The notes below the pieces were generated by a model, which made no database searches, had not been told where the DNA came from, and was given only the letters and a program-made list of their open reading frames with translations. Of a DNA stretch of 64,000 nt, positions 44,801 to 53,995 are shown piece by piece; the stretch's first letter is position 1, and the number at the start of each line of letters is the position of its first letter. Both the position numbers and the translations under genes were made by a program. Source of the DNA: RBG-13-51-18 sp963739395 (GTDB lineage Bacteria; Chloroflexota; Dehalococcoidia; Dehalococcoidales; RBG-16-60-22); assembly GCA_963739395.1 (NCBI GenBank), contig CAVUAE010000001.1, positions 248,001 to 312,000 of the forward strand, given 5' to 3'.

Positions 44801-47800
44801 CTCAGCCACCAAGAACTGGTGGGGTAGCGCTAGCGGGCCGACTCATGCAAGCAACCCCAGTGGAAATGGCGATGCAGTAACTAATAATGTTGTCTATGAC
44901 CCCTGGTACAACTCCGCGGGAATGACGGCACTGGCTTCCACTAAGCCAGTGCATAACGCAACACATGATATGTACTACGACACCATCCAGGCAGCCATCG
45001 ATGCCGCAACCGACGGCGATACTATCAATGTGGCGGCGGGGACATATGGAGCAGCCATAGATATAACTAAACGGATTACCCTCCAAGGTGCTGGAAGCAA
45101 CAATGTTACGGGAACAGTGCTCCAAAACACTGGCAGTTCATTTACAGTGCCCGGCTTACCTTACACCAACAAACCGGTAGTGATGATAAGCGCATCAGGA
45201 ATAGAGGGGAGTCCATTAACAATTAGGGACCTGATGATACGACCGCGGCAAGACCTTGTCTCGGGACAGCTTCCGGGTATTCTTCTAAGTCCCGGCTCTT
45301 CTATATCCTATATCAATTTAGATAATGTCCGCATCGTCGGCACACGATCCTCTGGCACTGCGGAACAAGGTATAACTTTAAACGATAATACCAACCTTAA
45401 CCACGTAGTGATAAATAACTGTGAATTCAGAGATATGGGCTACGGTATAATCTTCTTTAATAACACCAACACCGGAACAACAGCCCAGAATATCCAAATA
45501 AACAATACCACTTTTGATAGGAACTCTATCAAAGGTTTCTATGCGGAAAAGCTGTCTAATACCACTTTCGTCAATGTAACCGTTACCAATAACGGTAATA
45601 CAACACTGGCGCCTTTTTGGGCTCAACCGAATAATGCCGGTATCGATATCAACCTGAAATTCGGCGACTATGCTAATATCGTCTTTAATAACCTGACAGT
45701 ACACGGCAACGGTGTTGGGTCCACTAACGGAGCCGGGCTTACGGTGAAAGCCCGTGGCACCGGAAGTGATTCCAGTTATAATTCCCGCCCAGCAACTTTA
45801 GATATCGTGACCGTAAGTGGGGGAACGTTTACTGGGAATGAAGCCGCTATACGCTTCGGCGAGCTAGGCAAGGGTAACACTGGGCCAACAAATATAACCA
45901 TACATAATGCAACCATTACCGGAAATACTCAATTCGGTTTATCCAATGTCTTATCCGGTGTCACTATCAACGCTACAGGCAACTGGTGGGGTTCCGCTAA
46001 CGGCCCAACTCACGCTGGGAATACCTTTAATACCACCGCGCGAGGCAGCGTGGTTATTGGTGCTGTGAACTATGCGCCGTGGCTTAATGCCGGGGGCGGC
46101 GCCAGCTTTGCACCCGTGACGAACGGCGTAAATGGTTACGCCTCAATTCAAGCGGCTGTTTCCGCCGCAATAAGCGGTAATACCATTACCGTAGCTTCTG
46201 GAACTTTTTCAGAATCTGTATCAATTAGTATAAATAACCTGACTATTATCGGAAACGCCAGTTCAAGACCAATAATTACCGGCGGTACGGTACTAAATGC
46301 TGGCCTATCTGGCTTGACGTTTAGTAACTTATACGTCAGGGGTAACGCCACCGCAGATAATACAACCGTTCGTATGAATGGCGCGATAACAAATTTAACC
46401 GTCAATAATTGTGTCTTTGACGGTGAAAATGTTGCCGGACGTTATGGTTTTACCGGCGGTCAAATTGAAGGTAACCTTACTATCACCAACTCGGAATTCA
46501 AGAACATTATGGGTTGGGCTGTATTCGATTCTAAAAGCGGCAGCGGTGGTGACGGCTCTGCTATGGGAACGGTAACCTTCCACGATAACTATATTCACAA
46601 CTGTAATGGCTCAGTTGTATTCCGTGGCTTATCGACCGATTTTACCGATGCCGTTTATATCTATAACAACATTTTTGAGAATATTGGCATAGCTGGCGTT
46701 TCTGAACACTGGGCAGCCTTTGAAGTTAACCGTGCAAATATTGTTGAAATTTATCATAACCGGATAAGCGGTGTTGTACGGTCTTTAGAAGGCGAAGGTC
46801 AGGCAATGCAACTATGGCAGTTAGGAACAGTTAGTATTCACGATAATAACATAGCGAATAACTATATGGGCATCGCCATCTTAAAGTGGCCAACTGATAC
46901 TACCTATAATGTCGCCCATATCTCAATTAATAGTAATAACTTCACTGGAAATAGCCAGTATGCTTTAAAGGTTGAAGATGGTTTAACCGGTGGACCACTA
47001 AACGCTATCAATAACTGGTGGGGTTCTGTTAATGGACCTACTCACACAGGAAACAAGTATAATGTCGGTCACCAAGGCGGCATCGTTTTAGGCAATGTGA
47101 TCTTTACGACATGGCTTAAAACCGCAGGCGGCGTCAGTTTTGCACCAGTTACGAACGGTGCTAATAACTACGCCTCAATCCAGGCGGCTATTAATGACGC
47201 GACCAATGGCGACACGATTAACGTGAAACCAGGTGTATTTACCGAGGCAATCGTTATCAATAAACAACTCACATTGCATGGTGCTACCTGGAACGTTAAC
47301 AAAAACGGTTACACTGTTCCGACAGGCTACGCCTGGGATCCTACAATCGAATCCATTATTGTCCACCCCAATCCTACTACCGCTTATATGGCCATCGTGG
47401 ACATTGTAGATATAGATAACGTGACTTTCCAGGGCTTTGTCGTTCAGGAACTTAACGCAGTTGATAATTTGAACTCATCATTAATCCGTGTCTATGCCAA
47501 TACCCGTCAAATAACCAATATAAATGTCTCGAATAACATCATCGGGCCGAATACTAACGTGGCTATACATGACGGGACCGATGGCCGCATGGGTCTTTAT
47601 ATCGTCAATCATCCATATTCCAACCTATATGGCGTAGTTAATAGCACATTCAGTGGCAACAAGATATTCGACTGCAAAGGCAATGGCGACAACGTGTTTA
47701 TCTGGTCGTCCTATAAAACATATGGAGCAGCCGGTCCAGCCTCTATGGCAGGGACAGTAATCGACGGTAATGAAATATATGGCGCCCACCGCAGTGGTAT

Positions 47801-50800
47801 CGAGACCGCCGGAGGTTTATCAGGTCTGACTATACAGAATAATAAAATCTACGGCAATGGAGGTGCCACTGTTACAGGCAAGCCGAATATTATGTACGGC
47901 AACGGCATTGTCCTTATCCGTGGTTCAGGTGATAGAGATGATCCAGTAGGCTACGGACCGGTAAATGTTATTATCAACGGTAATGAAATTTATAATAACA
48001 TGCGTCAGGGTATCTATCTGGAACCTAATAATAACGGCATCACAATAACTAGTAATATTATTCGTAATAACGGTGGAGATGCTGTTCTGGTTGACCTGAT
48101 TGGTAACTACTGGAACCCTGATTTTGAAACTACACCCGGCCCACATTCCAATTTGGGAGGCAGCCAGAATATCATCGCCCATCTTAACCGTATTTATAAC
48201 AATACCGGCTTTGGCGTGCATGTCAATGGCTCGCCGACCAACGGTTTTAGGCTAAATGCCACCAACAACTGGTGGGGGACCACCAGTGCTACAATAGTCA
48301 CTACTAAGGTAAGTGGTGCAGTTGATTATGACCCCTGGCACTTAAAAGCGCTGGTGCCAACCGTGGGCGAAATTACAGCAAATTCCATCGTATTGAACTG
48401 GACAACCGATGGCGTTTGGAGCGGGGACTACTATGATTTCCGCTATGCAACAACACCAATTAATACAAACGCCGACTGGAATAACGCCACACGTATTACC
48501 GGCGAACCAACACCGGTTAACGGCGCTCAAACGATGAGGATACGCAGCTTGAATGGAAATACTACCTACTACTTCGCTTTCGCAATAACAGACAGTAATT
48601 ATAAGTCAGACATTAGTACAACCAATGCTGCCAAGACTTTAACAACCGCGGTGGCAGATCATACGGCACCCAATTCGGTGACGAATCTTGCAGCTATAGC
48701 CAGCTCACCAGCATCGTCCAGTATTGTTCTAACGTGGACAGCCACTGGCGATGACGGGGCAAACGGTTTAGCATCCAAGTACATAATAAAGCGATCTACC
48801 AATCCGATTGATGCCGCGAATTTCGATGCGGCAACTACGGTATTCAATAGTCTGATTGCTAAAGCCAATGGAGAAAGTGAAACTTTCACTATCAATAAAC
48901 TGAATCCAAACACTACTTACTACTTTGCTATTAAAGTTCAGGATGAAGTACCCAATACTTCTGCTGTTAGTAACATTGTGCATATTCAAACAGCAAATCT
49001 CTTGCCAACGATAACTGGTATTAATCCAGGGACGGGTGATAATGACCAAGCGAGAACAATTACTGTCGATGGTACTAATTTTGATGGAGCTATCGATAAT
49101 ATAGTTCGACTAGTCAACAATAATAATGTATTAGCGCTTACCAGCGTTACCATCATTAGTAATACACAGTTAACCGCGGTAGTGCCCAAAGGCGCGCCAA
49201 CTGGAACTTATAATGCCAAGGTAATAAACGAGCACGGTACTTCAGCCTTGAGTACAGCAACTTATATCATCACTGCACTGCCACAACCATTACCAGTTGT
49301 TACTAACGTCATTCCGAGTATGGCAACTAGCGGTACGCCTATAGACAACGTGGAAATCTTCGGAGAAAACTTTAATGGTGCTACAGTCGTCACTGTCGAT
49401 AGTCATCTCGTTACCATTCTCACCGTAACCGCGACAAAGATAAACGTTAATGTACCGGGGATGGCAGCTGGAGAATACGATATTAGAGTCACAACACCTA
49501 ATGGCACTAACGATATCAGCTCTGTTAAGTATATTGTTACTGACCCGGTAGTCATTGCCGAAAATAACACCCAAGATTTAACGACATCTGGAACGGTTGA
49601 CTTCGGTAATACCAATGTTATATCCGTACAGCTAACATTAACCACAGATAATTCAGATAATGCTACTACAAATACCAATGGTGACGGGGAAATCGAGGTA
49701 GTTATACCTCCAAATACAACCGTGACCGACAGTAACGGGAATCCATATAACGGCACACTTAACCCGCCGCGCGTAGTGAAACCAGACACAACGATACAGA
49801 CCGACCTACCAGCGGACGCAATAGTTATTGAAATGGGGAGCACGAACCAGACAATCAACTTCAACCAGGACTTTGTAGCCACCATGAGAGTAACAGCTAC
49901 CTCTACTCCTAAAATCTATTACTTCAATAAAACCACCCACCTGTACGAGTTGGCTGGCAAGGCGGGCGTGAAAGACGGGATTACTTACCGACCTGGAGGC
50001 ACAGTACTGGGGTTAGAGGACGGCGTCTACACGATAGGATTGCTGCTTGACCACATGTCTGTATATGTTGCCTCAATCGAGTCACTTTTAGCTCCGACGC
50101 CTACGCCTACTCCAACTCCTGGCGGCGGTGGTACTCCACGTATACCAGAGGAGATGCCTACTCCTGGAACGACAAATATACGAGGGAGCATTACATCAAC
50201 AGGACGCTTTTTAGATGCGATCACTGCTTCTTCTTCTGACGCGATATGCAAGCTTAATATTCCTGCCGGTACAATAGGTTTAGACAAAGACCTTAAACCT
50301 CTTACCGAGATAACTATATCTGCAGTTCAGCAACTACCGCCTTTACCAACCGGTTGGAACATTATCGGTCTAGCTTATAACTTTAGCCCCAGCGGCGCTA
50401 GCTTTGACCCTGCGGTAAGCCTGACCTTTAAATTCGACCCGACAACCTTGCCCGAAAATATTGACGTGAACAATTTAGTATTAGCTTATTACGATGAGAC
50501 AACCGACCAGTGGGTAAAGCTGGAAAGTGTAGTCGATGTAACCAATAACCTGATAACTGCAAAGATAACTCACTTCACTACCTTTGCTCTCGTCAATATA
50601 CCCAAACAAGCAGGTTTTACTCTTGGCTCATTGAGTATCTCACCTACTAACGTAGTTGCCGGCGAAACGGTAACCATAAGTATCATCGTTACTAATACCG
50701 GTGACAGTGCTGGTAACTATACAGCCATTCTCCGGATAAACGGTGTAAAGGAAGTTGAACAGAGCTTTACTTTCGCAGCTGAAGCAAGCCAAGTAATTAG

Positions 50801-51080
50801 TTTTGATGTTGTTAAGGAGAAAGCTGGCACTTACGATGTCAATCTAAATGGGCTTAGCGGAAGTTTTACCGTTACTGCTAAACCGACACCGACATCGACT
50901 CAACAACCGACGTCTTCGCCAACTGCTGAACCGACATTAACTCCGACCGCCACGACAACTCCGACAGCAGCACCGGTACCAACGACTAATTGGGGCTTAA
51001 TAATCGGTGTAAGCGCAGGAGCAATCGTTATGGTCGGGCTACTGTTGTTCTTCCTCCGGCGGAAAGCGCGTCTTAGTTAG
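41862..51080 (+). CDS. Giant multidomain surface protein (beta-helix / FN3 / TIG / CARDB-like)
   Basis: I start at the ATG at 41862, six codons inside the longest frame, because GGAGGAG lies 6 nt before it and a signal peptide (MKRKIFVFGILIAVIMAVCA) begins there. About 3,072 residues: a probable beta-propeller (about 35-375), then five NosD/pectate-lyase-like beta-helix modules each opening with a version of IQAAIDAATDGDTINV (about 386, 644, 1041, 1426, 1769). Four NWWG-PTH-type module ends follow the pattern, then two fibronectin III domains (about 2164-2376), two IPT/TIG domains (about 2380-2563), a ZU5-like region (about 2780-2915) and a CARDB-like domain (about 2917-3006). Last come a Thr/Pro-rich stalk and a C-terminal helix with basic tail (FLRRKARLS). 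It is rich in N-X-S/T sequons and is probably an anchored surface or S-layer-associated protein. Confidence 0.92.
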   Translation: MKRKIFVFGILIAVIMAVCASLAIAIPASALEPISSVIEVSQPVQLTNDGYYERGQSIVYDGANYWLFYGQSASYTGTYQSGGNPDGNDYVLYYKKATTVAGLASADATAVSCGTIQPTGIFNGETGAAYYDGKVWAFAPIADPEYPGREALYGWYYNTDASSWTAVGPFWDNKSRGSLHHAEINFDGELWIAEGAADGDVTTRHGNPDNQTMLDWADSQITATGFGGGGGIIHFFVNGGELYLAGLKCTEPKANIIYQYNTEYDAWDEIANVPSSGWDPTLFKVGRDYVFTQAPSTGSGASTRQYNISWSSNTLDNIFTNGSVATTEGKYGTNTWTDMWPIGFTAEGHSYLFFTSERNPDNPSSEIAGNIWYLPVNWDVFNNHYTYIQEAVNAAAPVDTINVAAGTYPEALNLGSKSLTIQGAGVDATIIDAHTFTGYAVQNFGNSSTISGLTLIGTGTGTSSYGFKVSHVNDITFSNVKVINSYKTAFDLNTVTGANLNDIQAINTASGFGLMILDSNNINVNNISTNGNAWGGVSVQTKGGHTDTISFSGTFNAQESIPLLLEQDPPNYYDITDVTIPDNLEYAVYAYRAPDNYKQTFYKATLNDAKTLALSLKAATAPTYSKIAIFDVAEANYYVIEGFKIQDAIDAATAGDTINVGAGTYNETIEINKSVTLLGAKHDVDPAGSTDRGGESIIVSGVRLRVTTAGATLNGFKLTGGDSSVTIDVIAHNVNINYNILENVPAIRAIQLYQADGTYVGYNTISGAAGCGIMTMENSNVVIEYNHIINCTQAGIEAVNHVGTGIVITHNTITNPGEKGVNYWAGIGGLISFNTITGSNWEGIFTDAAETEIRNNILHQCHNGVLEADGLGDWDYASIHLEPTATDCIIDGNIVSDGINGIQTLANNTRITNNEIYSMGLTYADEKVVGDRTYKNSAILIGSNWGSPSDIDPTGIVIEKNNIHSNYCGLFYSPDLHHGVSATKNWWGSASGPTHASNPSGNGDAVTNNVVYDPWYNSAGMTALASTKPVHNATHDMYYDTIQAAIDAATDGDTINVAAGTYGAAIDITKRITLQGAGSNNVTGTVLQNTGSSFTVPGLPYTNKPVVMISASGIEGSPLTIRDLMIRPRQDLVSGQLPGILLSPGSSISYINLDNVRIVGTRSSGTAEQGITLNDNTNLNHVVINNCEFRDMGYGIIFFNNTNTGTTAQNIQINNTTFDRNSIKGFYAEKLSNTTFVNVTVTNNGNTTLAPFWAQPNNAGIDINLKFGDYANIVFNNLTVHGNGVGSTNGAGLTVKARGTGSDSSYNSRPATLDIVTVSGGTFTGNEAAIRFGELGKGNTGPTNITIHNATITGNTQFGLSNVLSGVTINATGNWWGSANGPTHAGNTFNTTARGSVVIGAVNYAPWLNAGGGASFAPVTNGVNGYASIQAAVSAAISGNTITVASGTFSESVSISINNLTIIGNASSRPIITGGTVLNAGLSGLTFSNLYVRGNATADNTTVRMNGAITNLTVNNCVFDGENVAGRYGFTGGQIEGNLTITNSEFKNIMGWAVFDSKSGSGGDGSAMGTVTFHDNYIHNCNGSVVFRGLSTDFTDAVYIYNNIFENIGIAGVSEHWAAFEVNRANIVEIYHNRISGVVRSLEGEGQAMQLWQLGTVSIHDNNIANNYMGIAILKWPTDTTYNVAHISINSNNFTGNSQYALKVEDGLTGGPLNAINNWWGSVNGPTHTGNKYNVGHQGGIVLGNVIFTTWLKTAGGVSFAPVTNGANNYASIQAAINDATNGDTINVKPGVFTEAIVINKQLTLHGATWNVNKNGYTVPTGYAWDPTIESIIVHPNPTTAYMAIVDIVDIDNVTFQGFVVQELNAVDNLNSSLIRVYANTRQITNINVSNNIIGPNTNVAIHDGTDGRMGLYIVNHPYSNLYGVVNSTFSGNKIFDCKGNGDNVFIWSSYKTYGAAGPASMAGTVIDGNEIYGAHRSGIETAGGLSGLTIQNNKIYGNGGATVTGKPNIMYGNGIVLIRGSGDRDDPVGYGPVNVIINGNEIYNNMRQGIYLEPNNNGITITSNIIRNNGGDAVLVDLIGNYWNPDFETTPGPHSNLGGSQNIIAHLNRIYNNTGFGVHVNGSPTNGFRLNATNNWWGTTSATIVTTKVSGAVDYDPWHLKALVPTVGEITANSIVLNWTTDGVWSGDYYDFRYATTPINTNADWNNATRITGEPTPVNGAQTMRIRSLNGNTTYYFAFAITDSNYKSDISTTNAAKTLTTAVADHTAPNSVTNLAAIASSPASSSIVLTWTATGDDGANGLASKYIIKRSTNPIDAANFDAATTVFNSLIAKANGESETFTINKLNPNTTYYFAIKVQDEVPNTSAVSNIVHIQTANLLPTITGINPGTGDNDQARTITVDGTNFDGAIDNIVRLVNNNNVLALTSVTIISNTQLTAVVPKGAPTGTYNAKVINEHGTSALSTATYIITALPQPLPVVTNVIPSMATSGTPIDNVEIFGENFNGATVVTVDSHLVTILTVTATKINVNVPGMAAGEYDIRVTTPNGTNDISSVKYIVTDPVVIAENNTQDLTTSGTVDFGNTNVISVQLTLTTDNSDNATTNTNGDGEIEVVIPPNTTVTDSNGNPYNGTLNPPRVVKPDTTIQTDLPADAIVIEMGSTNQTINFNQDFVATMRVTATSTPKIYYFNKTTHLYELAGKAGVKDGITYRPGGTVLGLEDGVYTIGLLLDHMSVYVASIESLLAPTPTPTPTPGGGGTPRIPEEMPTPGTTNIRGSITSTGRFLDAITASSSDAICKLNIPAGTIGLDKDLKPLTEITISAVQQLPPLPTGWNIIGLAYNFSPSGASFDPAVSLTFKFDPTTLPENIDVNNLVLAYYDETTDQWVKLESVVDVTNNLITAKITHFTTFALVNIPKQAGFTLGSLSISPTNVVAGETVTISIIVTNTGDSAGNYTAILRINGVKEVEQSFTFAAEASQVISFDVVKEKAGTYDVNLNGLSGSFTVTAKPTPTSTQQPTSSPTAEPTLTPTATTTPTAAPVPTTNWGLIIGVSAGAIVMVGLLLFFLRRKARLS

Positions 51081-51104
51081 GTTCTTAACGTTTTCATAAA
51101 TTGA

Positions 51105-51133
51105 AAGGGGGCTGATTTAGCATCAGCCCCCTT
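51105..51133. terminator. Bidirectional intrinsic terminator
   Basis: A perfect 12-bp stem (AAGGGGGCTGAT / ATCAGCCCCCTT) with a TTAGC loop lies between two convergent genes. An AATT-rich tail follows on both sides, so it could end the giant gene and the lipoprotein gene alike. Confidence 0.85.
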
Positions 51134-51184
51134 AATTATTACTAATTCAAATGAGTAAATATCTAAGACTTGTACACTGCTTTT

Positions 51185-51688
51185 TTACCAACAGATGAGA
51201 ATCTCTACTATTTCCTGCTGTTGATAGAAACCACCAACTTTAGGTTCGATTGCTGCATCAGTTTGAGGTTCGATAAAAACCATCCCTCTATCCGGAGTGT
51301 CAAAGGCAATGACTGCATGTTGACCGTTCCTGTAGCAGAGAAGAACAAAAGCACATCTTAAACCGGCAGCTTCAGCATCATTATTTACGTCAGTAGCGAA
51401 GTGCCGACATTCATATTTATTAAGTATGAACTCATTCTGGCTGATTGGGTCTTTAAGAATAAAATCCTTGACCTCTTGAAAAGTCGGATTTCTCAATAAA
51501 ATTTCTTGATTATCTGAAGTCACGGTTTTCGCAGAACCTGTGTTATTATTTGTGGCTATTGGTGTCACATATGCTGTTACTTTATCACCGATTGTCTCGA
51601 TGCCGCTAACATCATGGCTGCTAGCATACACTAAACAGGCGGTGAGAAGGATTATCATTATTGATAGTGACAGCAATCTCTTTTTCAT
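51185..51688 (-). CDS. Transglutaminase-like lipoprotein (putative)
   Basis: The 167-residue protein has a signal peptide with a lipobox ending LLTAC (Cys18). The mature part has YECRHFATDVNNDAEAAGLRC, then GQHAVIAFDT and VFIEPQTD. The order Cys94 - His124 - Asp130/Glu140 with A-E-x-x-G-x-R-C between them resembles the transglutaminase/papain-like Cys-His-Asp arrangement. Activity would be extracellular peptide cleavage or crosslinking, but this is inference from pattern only. It is convergent with the giant surface protein gene. Confidence 0.62.
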   Translation of the reverse strand: MKKRLLSLSIMIILLTACLVYASSHDVSGIETIGDKVTAYVTPIATNNNTGSAKTVTSDNQEILLRNPTFQEVKDFILKDPISQNEFILNKYECRHFATDVNNDAEAAGLRCAFVLLCYRNGQHAVIAFDTPDRGMVFIEPQTDAAIEPKVGGFYQQQEIVEILICW

Positions 51689-52001
51689 CTTAGATATCCT
51701 ATGTCCAGAAAGCTAAATAATTCATAAAATTTGGGGTCAGATTTATAAATATTTGCTGAATAGCCTAAATATGATTCATGATTTTTGTATTCAACACTCT
51801 TATTATGTCAAGTTTAGCTCTCATAGCCGTCACGAAAGAGCCTTGTATCATATCAGAAATCACACAATAATAGGTGATTAACGCAGGAAATTTGAAAATA
51901 TATGAAGTAATTGAAGTTAGTGGGGTAAGTTTTTAGAGGAGTAAGTTACGTCTCTGGGATTTATCGTTTTGAATGATAGAATAGTTGCGTAAAGGGGACT
52001 G
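51689..52001. other. Intergenic region without recognisable gene
   Basis: This gap of 313 bp separates the lipoprotein start from the end of oppF. I see no ORF with a ribosome binding site, no RNA gene and no strong terminator. A GGGGTCAGATTT segment near 51731 resembles the edges of some REP-type elements but is too short to call. Confidence 0.5.
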
Positions 52002-53003
52002 CTACTTCTTTTTTGGCCAGGAGTTCTTGTAGCGTAGACAGGCTACCTGATGTCCATCTCCTTCGTCAGCTAGTAGCGGTACAGTGGTGGAGCATGGCTC
52101 GAACGCCAGGAAACACCGCGGATGAAAAACACAACCAGAAGGGGGATTAATCGGACTGGGGACTTCACCCTTGAGAATGATAACCTTACGTTTATTTTCC
52201 ACGTCTGGATCTGGGATAGGAACTGCCGAGAGAAGTGCCTGCGTATATGGATGTAAAGGCGATTCGTAAATACTATCGCGGTCGGCCAACTCCATGATTT
52301 TACCTAGATACATCACGGCGACGCGGTCGCTTATATGCCGCACCACGGCCAGGTCGTGAGAGATAAACAGGAAGGCGATGCCAAACTGTTCACCCAGGTC
52401 ATCGAGCAGGTTAATAATTTGAGCTTGGATGGAAACATCCAGCGCAGAAATAGGCTCATCGCAAACGATGAAACTGGGTTGTAAAGCCAGCGCTCGGGCG
52501 ATACCTAGACGTTGGCGCTGACCGCCGCTGAATTCATGCGGGTATCGTTCTGCCATATAAGGTGAAAGTCCGACGATTTGAATAAGCTCATCAATTCTTT
52601 TCCGGTAAGCCGATGTATGGTGCATGTTATGAATACGCATCGGTTCACCGATAATATCAGCAGCGGTAAAACGTGGGTCTAAAGAGTCATACGGGTCCTG
52701 GAAGATTAACTGGAGATTCTTTCGCAGCGGGCGTAGCTCTTCATTCGAAAGTTTACAAAGGTCTTTCCCGTCGTATAAAACCTCGCCGCTGGTAGCGCGA
52801 TAAAGCTGTAGCAAGCATTTCCCCAATGTAGTCTTCCCGCAGCCGCTTTCTCCCACTAAACCGAGTGTTTCACTTTTATGAATAGCTAAAGAAACCCCAT
52901 CGACGGCTTTCAATACGCCAACTTTTTTCCGCCGTATCAGGCCTGATGTAACCGGAAAATACTTAGTCAGGTTTTTTATTTCAACAATGGTTTCATTATT
53001 CAT
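52002..53003 (-). CDS. oppF: Oligopeptide/dipeptide ABC transporter ATPase (OppF type)
   Basis: The 333-residue protein has Walker A GESGCGKTT, the signature FSGGQRQRLGIARALAL, Walker B FIVCDEPISALDVSIQ, the H-loop FISHDLAV, and the C-terminal oligopeptide-ABC domain with a cysteine cluster (GCVFHPRCFLAFEPC). It pairs with OppD upstream, overlapping it by 4 nt, and is the last gene of the opp operon. Confidence 0.95.
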   Translation of the reverse strand: MNNETIVEIKNLTKYFPVTSGLIRRKKVGVLKAVDGVSLAIHKSETLGLVGESGCGKTTLGKCLLQLYRATSGEVLYDGKDLCKLSNEELRPLRKNLQLIFQDPYDSLDPRFTAADIIGEPMRIHNMHHTSAYRKRIDELIQIVGLSPYMAERYPHEFSGGQRQRLGIARALALQPSFIVCDEPISALDVSIQAQIINLLDDLGEQFGIAFLFISHDLAVVRHISDRVAVMYLGKIMELADRDSIYESPLHPYTQALLSAVPIPDPDVENKRKVIILKGEVPSPINPPSGCVFHPRCFLAFEPCSTTVPLLADEGDGHQVACLRYKNSWPKKK

Positions 53004-53995
53004 TTGCGTTTCTTCCTGGTCGGCGATGCCAGGCGGCAGGCCGCAAAATGTCCCGGCGATACTTCAACCAAAGGTGGCATGCCCCGGTTGCATTCATCAC
53101 AAACAAGAGTACAGCGCGGTCCGAACGCGCAGCTTTTCGGCGCCTGGATTAAGTCCGGCGGCTGTCCCTCGATGGGCTGTAAGCGGGTTTTTCTCGGCTC
53201 ATCAAGCCGCGGCACGGAAGCCAGTAGCCCTCTGGTATATGGATGAGCCGCACTATGATAAATTTCTGAAGCCGAACCATGCTCCACAATATGACCAGCA
53301 TACATTACATAGACGCGATGGGCATAACGAGCGACAATGCCGAGATTATGTGTAATCAAGATCAGTGCAGTGTTTAGTTCACGGGTAATATTTCGGATGA
53401 GTTCTAGCAACTGCGCCTGAATAGTCACATCGACAACCGTCGTTGGTTCATCAGCCAGAATTAGCTGCGGTTCACAGGAAATCGCCAGCGCTATCATAGC
53501 ACGTTGTCGCATGCCGCCGCTAAATTGATGTGGATAATCCTTTATACGGCGTTCCGGCTGCGGTATGCCAACTATCTTAAGAAGCCTCACAGCTTCATCA
53601 TCAGCTTCTTTACCGTGCATATCGCGGTGCCGTTCCAGAGCTTCGGTAATCTGACGGCCGATGGTTATTACCGGATCAAGCGCGGTTAGCGGTTCCTGAA
53701 AAATCATCGCTATTTTATCGCCGCGAATATCGGTCATCTGGTCCTTCGGTACAGTCAGTAGGTCAGTCCCATCAAACATTATTTTGCCAGCGACGATTTT
53801 ACCCGGTGGGTCAGGAATAAGCCGAAGGATTGAGAGGGCGCTTACGGTTTTCCCGCAGCCGCTTTCACCAACAAGGGCGATAGTTTCACCCCGTTTAACG
53901 TTATATGATACCCCATCCACCGCCTTAACGATACCATCTTGGGTATGAAAATGGGTAGACAGGTTACGGACATCCAGTAAGAATTGATTATTCAT
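53000..53995 (-). CDS. oppD: Oligopeptide/dipeptide ABC transporter ATPase (OppD type)
   Basis: The 331-residue protein has Walker A GESGCGKTVSALS, MIFQEPLTALDPV (Q-loop), FSGGMRQRAMIALAI signature, ILADEPTTVVDVTIQ (Walker B, with V-V where T-A-L is usual), LITHNLGIVA, and the C-terminal cysteine cluster (SCAFGPRCTLVCDEC). Overlaps of 4 nt on both sides show tight coupling to oppC and oppF. Confidence 0.95.
   Translation of the reverse strand: MNNQFLLDVRNLSTHFHTQDGIVKAVDGVSYNVKRGETIALVGESGCGKTVSALSILRLIPDPPGKIVAGKIMFDGTDLLTVPKDQMTDIRGDKIAMIFQEPLTALDPVITIGRQITEALERHRDMHGKEADDEAVRLLKIVGIPQPERRIKDYPHQFSGGMRQRAMIALAISCEPQLILADEPTTVVDVTIQAQLLELIRNITRELNTALILITHNLGIVARYAHRVYVMYAGHIVEHGSASEIYHSAAHPYTRGLLASVPRLDEPRKTRLQPIEGQPPDLIQAPKSCAFGPRCTLVCDECNRGMPPLVEVSPGHFAACRLASPTRKKRK

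Noticed and set aside
42168..50287. Many antisense and alternate-frame open frames within the giant surface gene
   Set aside because: They are shadows of a repetitive coding frame, lack ribosome binding sites and resemble no family.
51725..51760. GGGGTCAGATTT segment as the border of a REP-associated or IS200-type element
   Set aside because: Only one short match, no partner end and no transposase.
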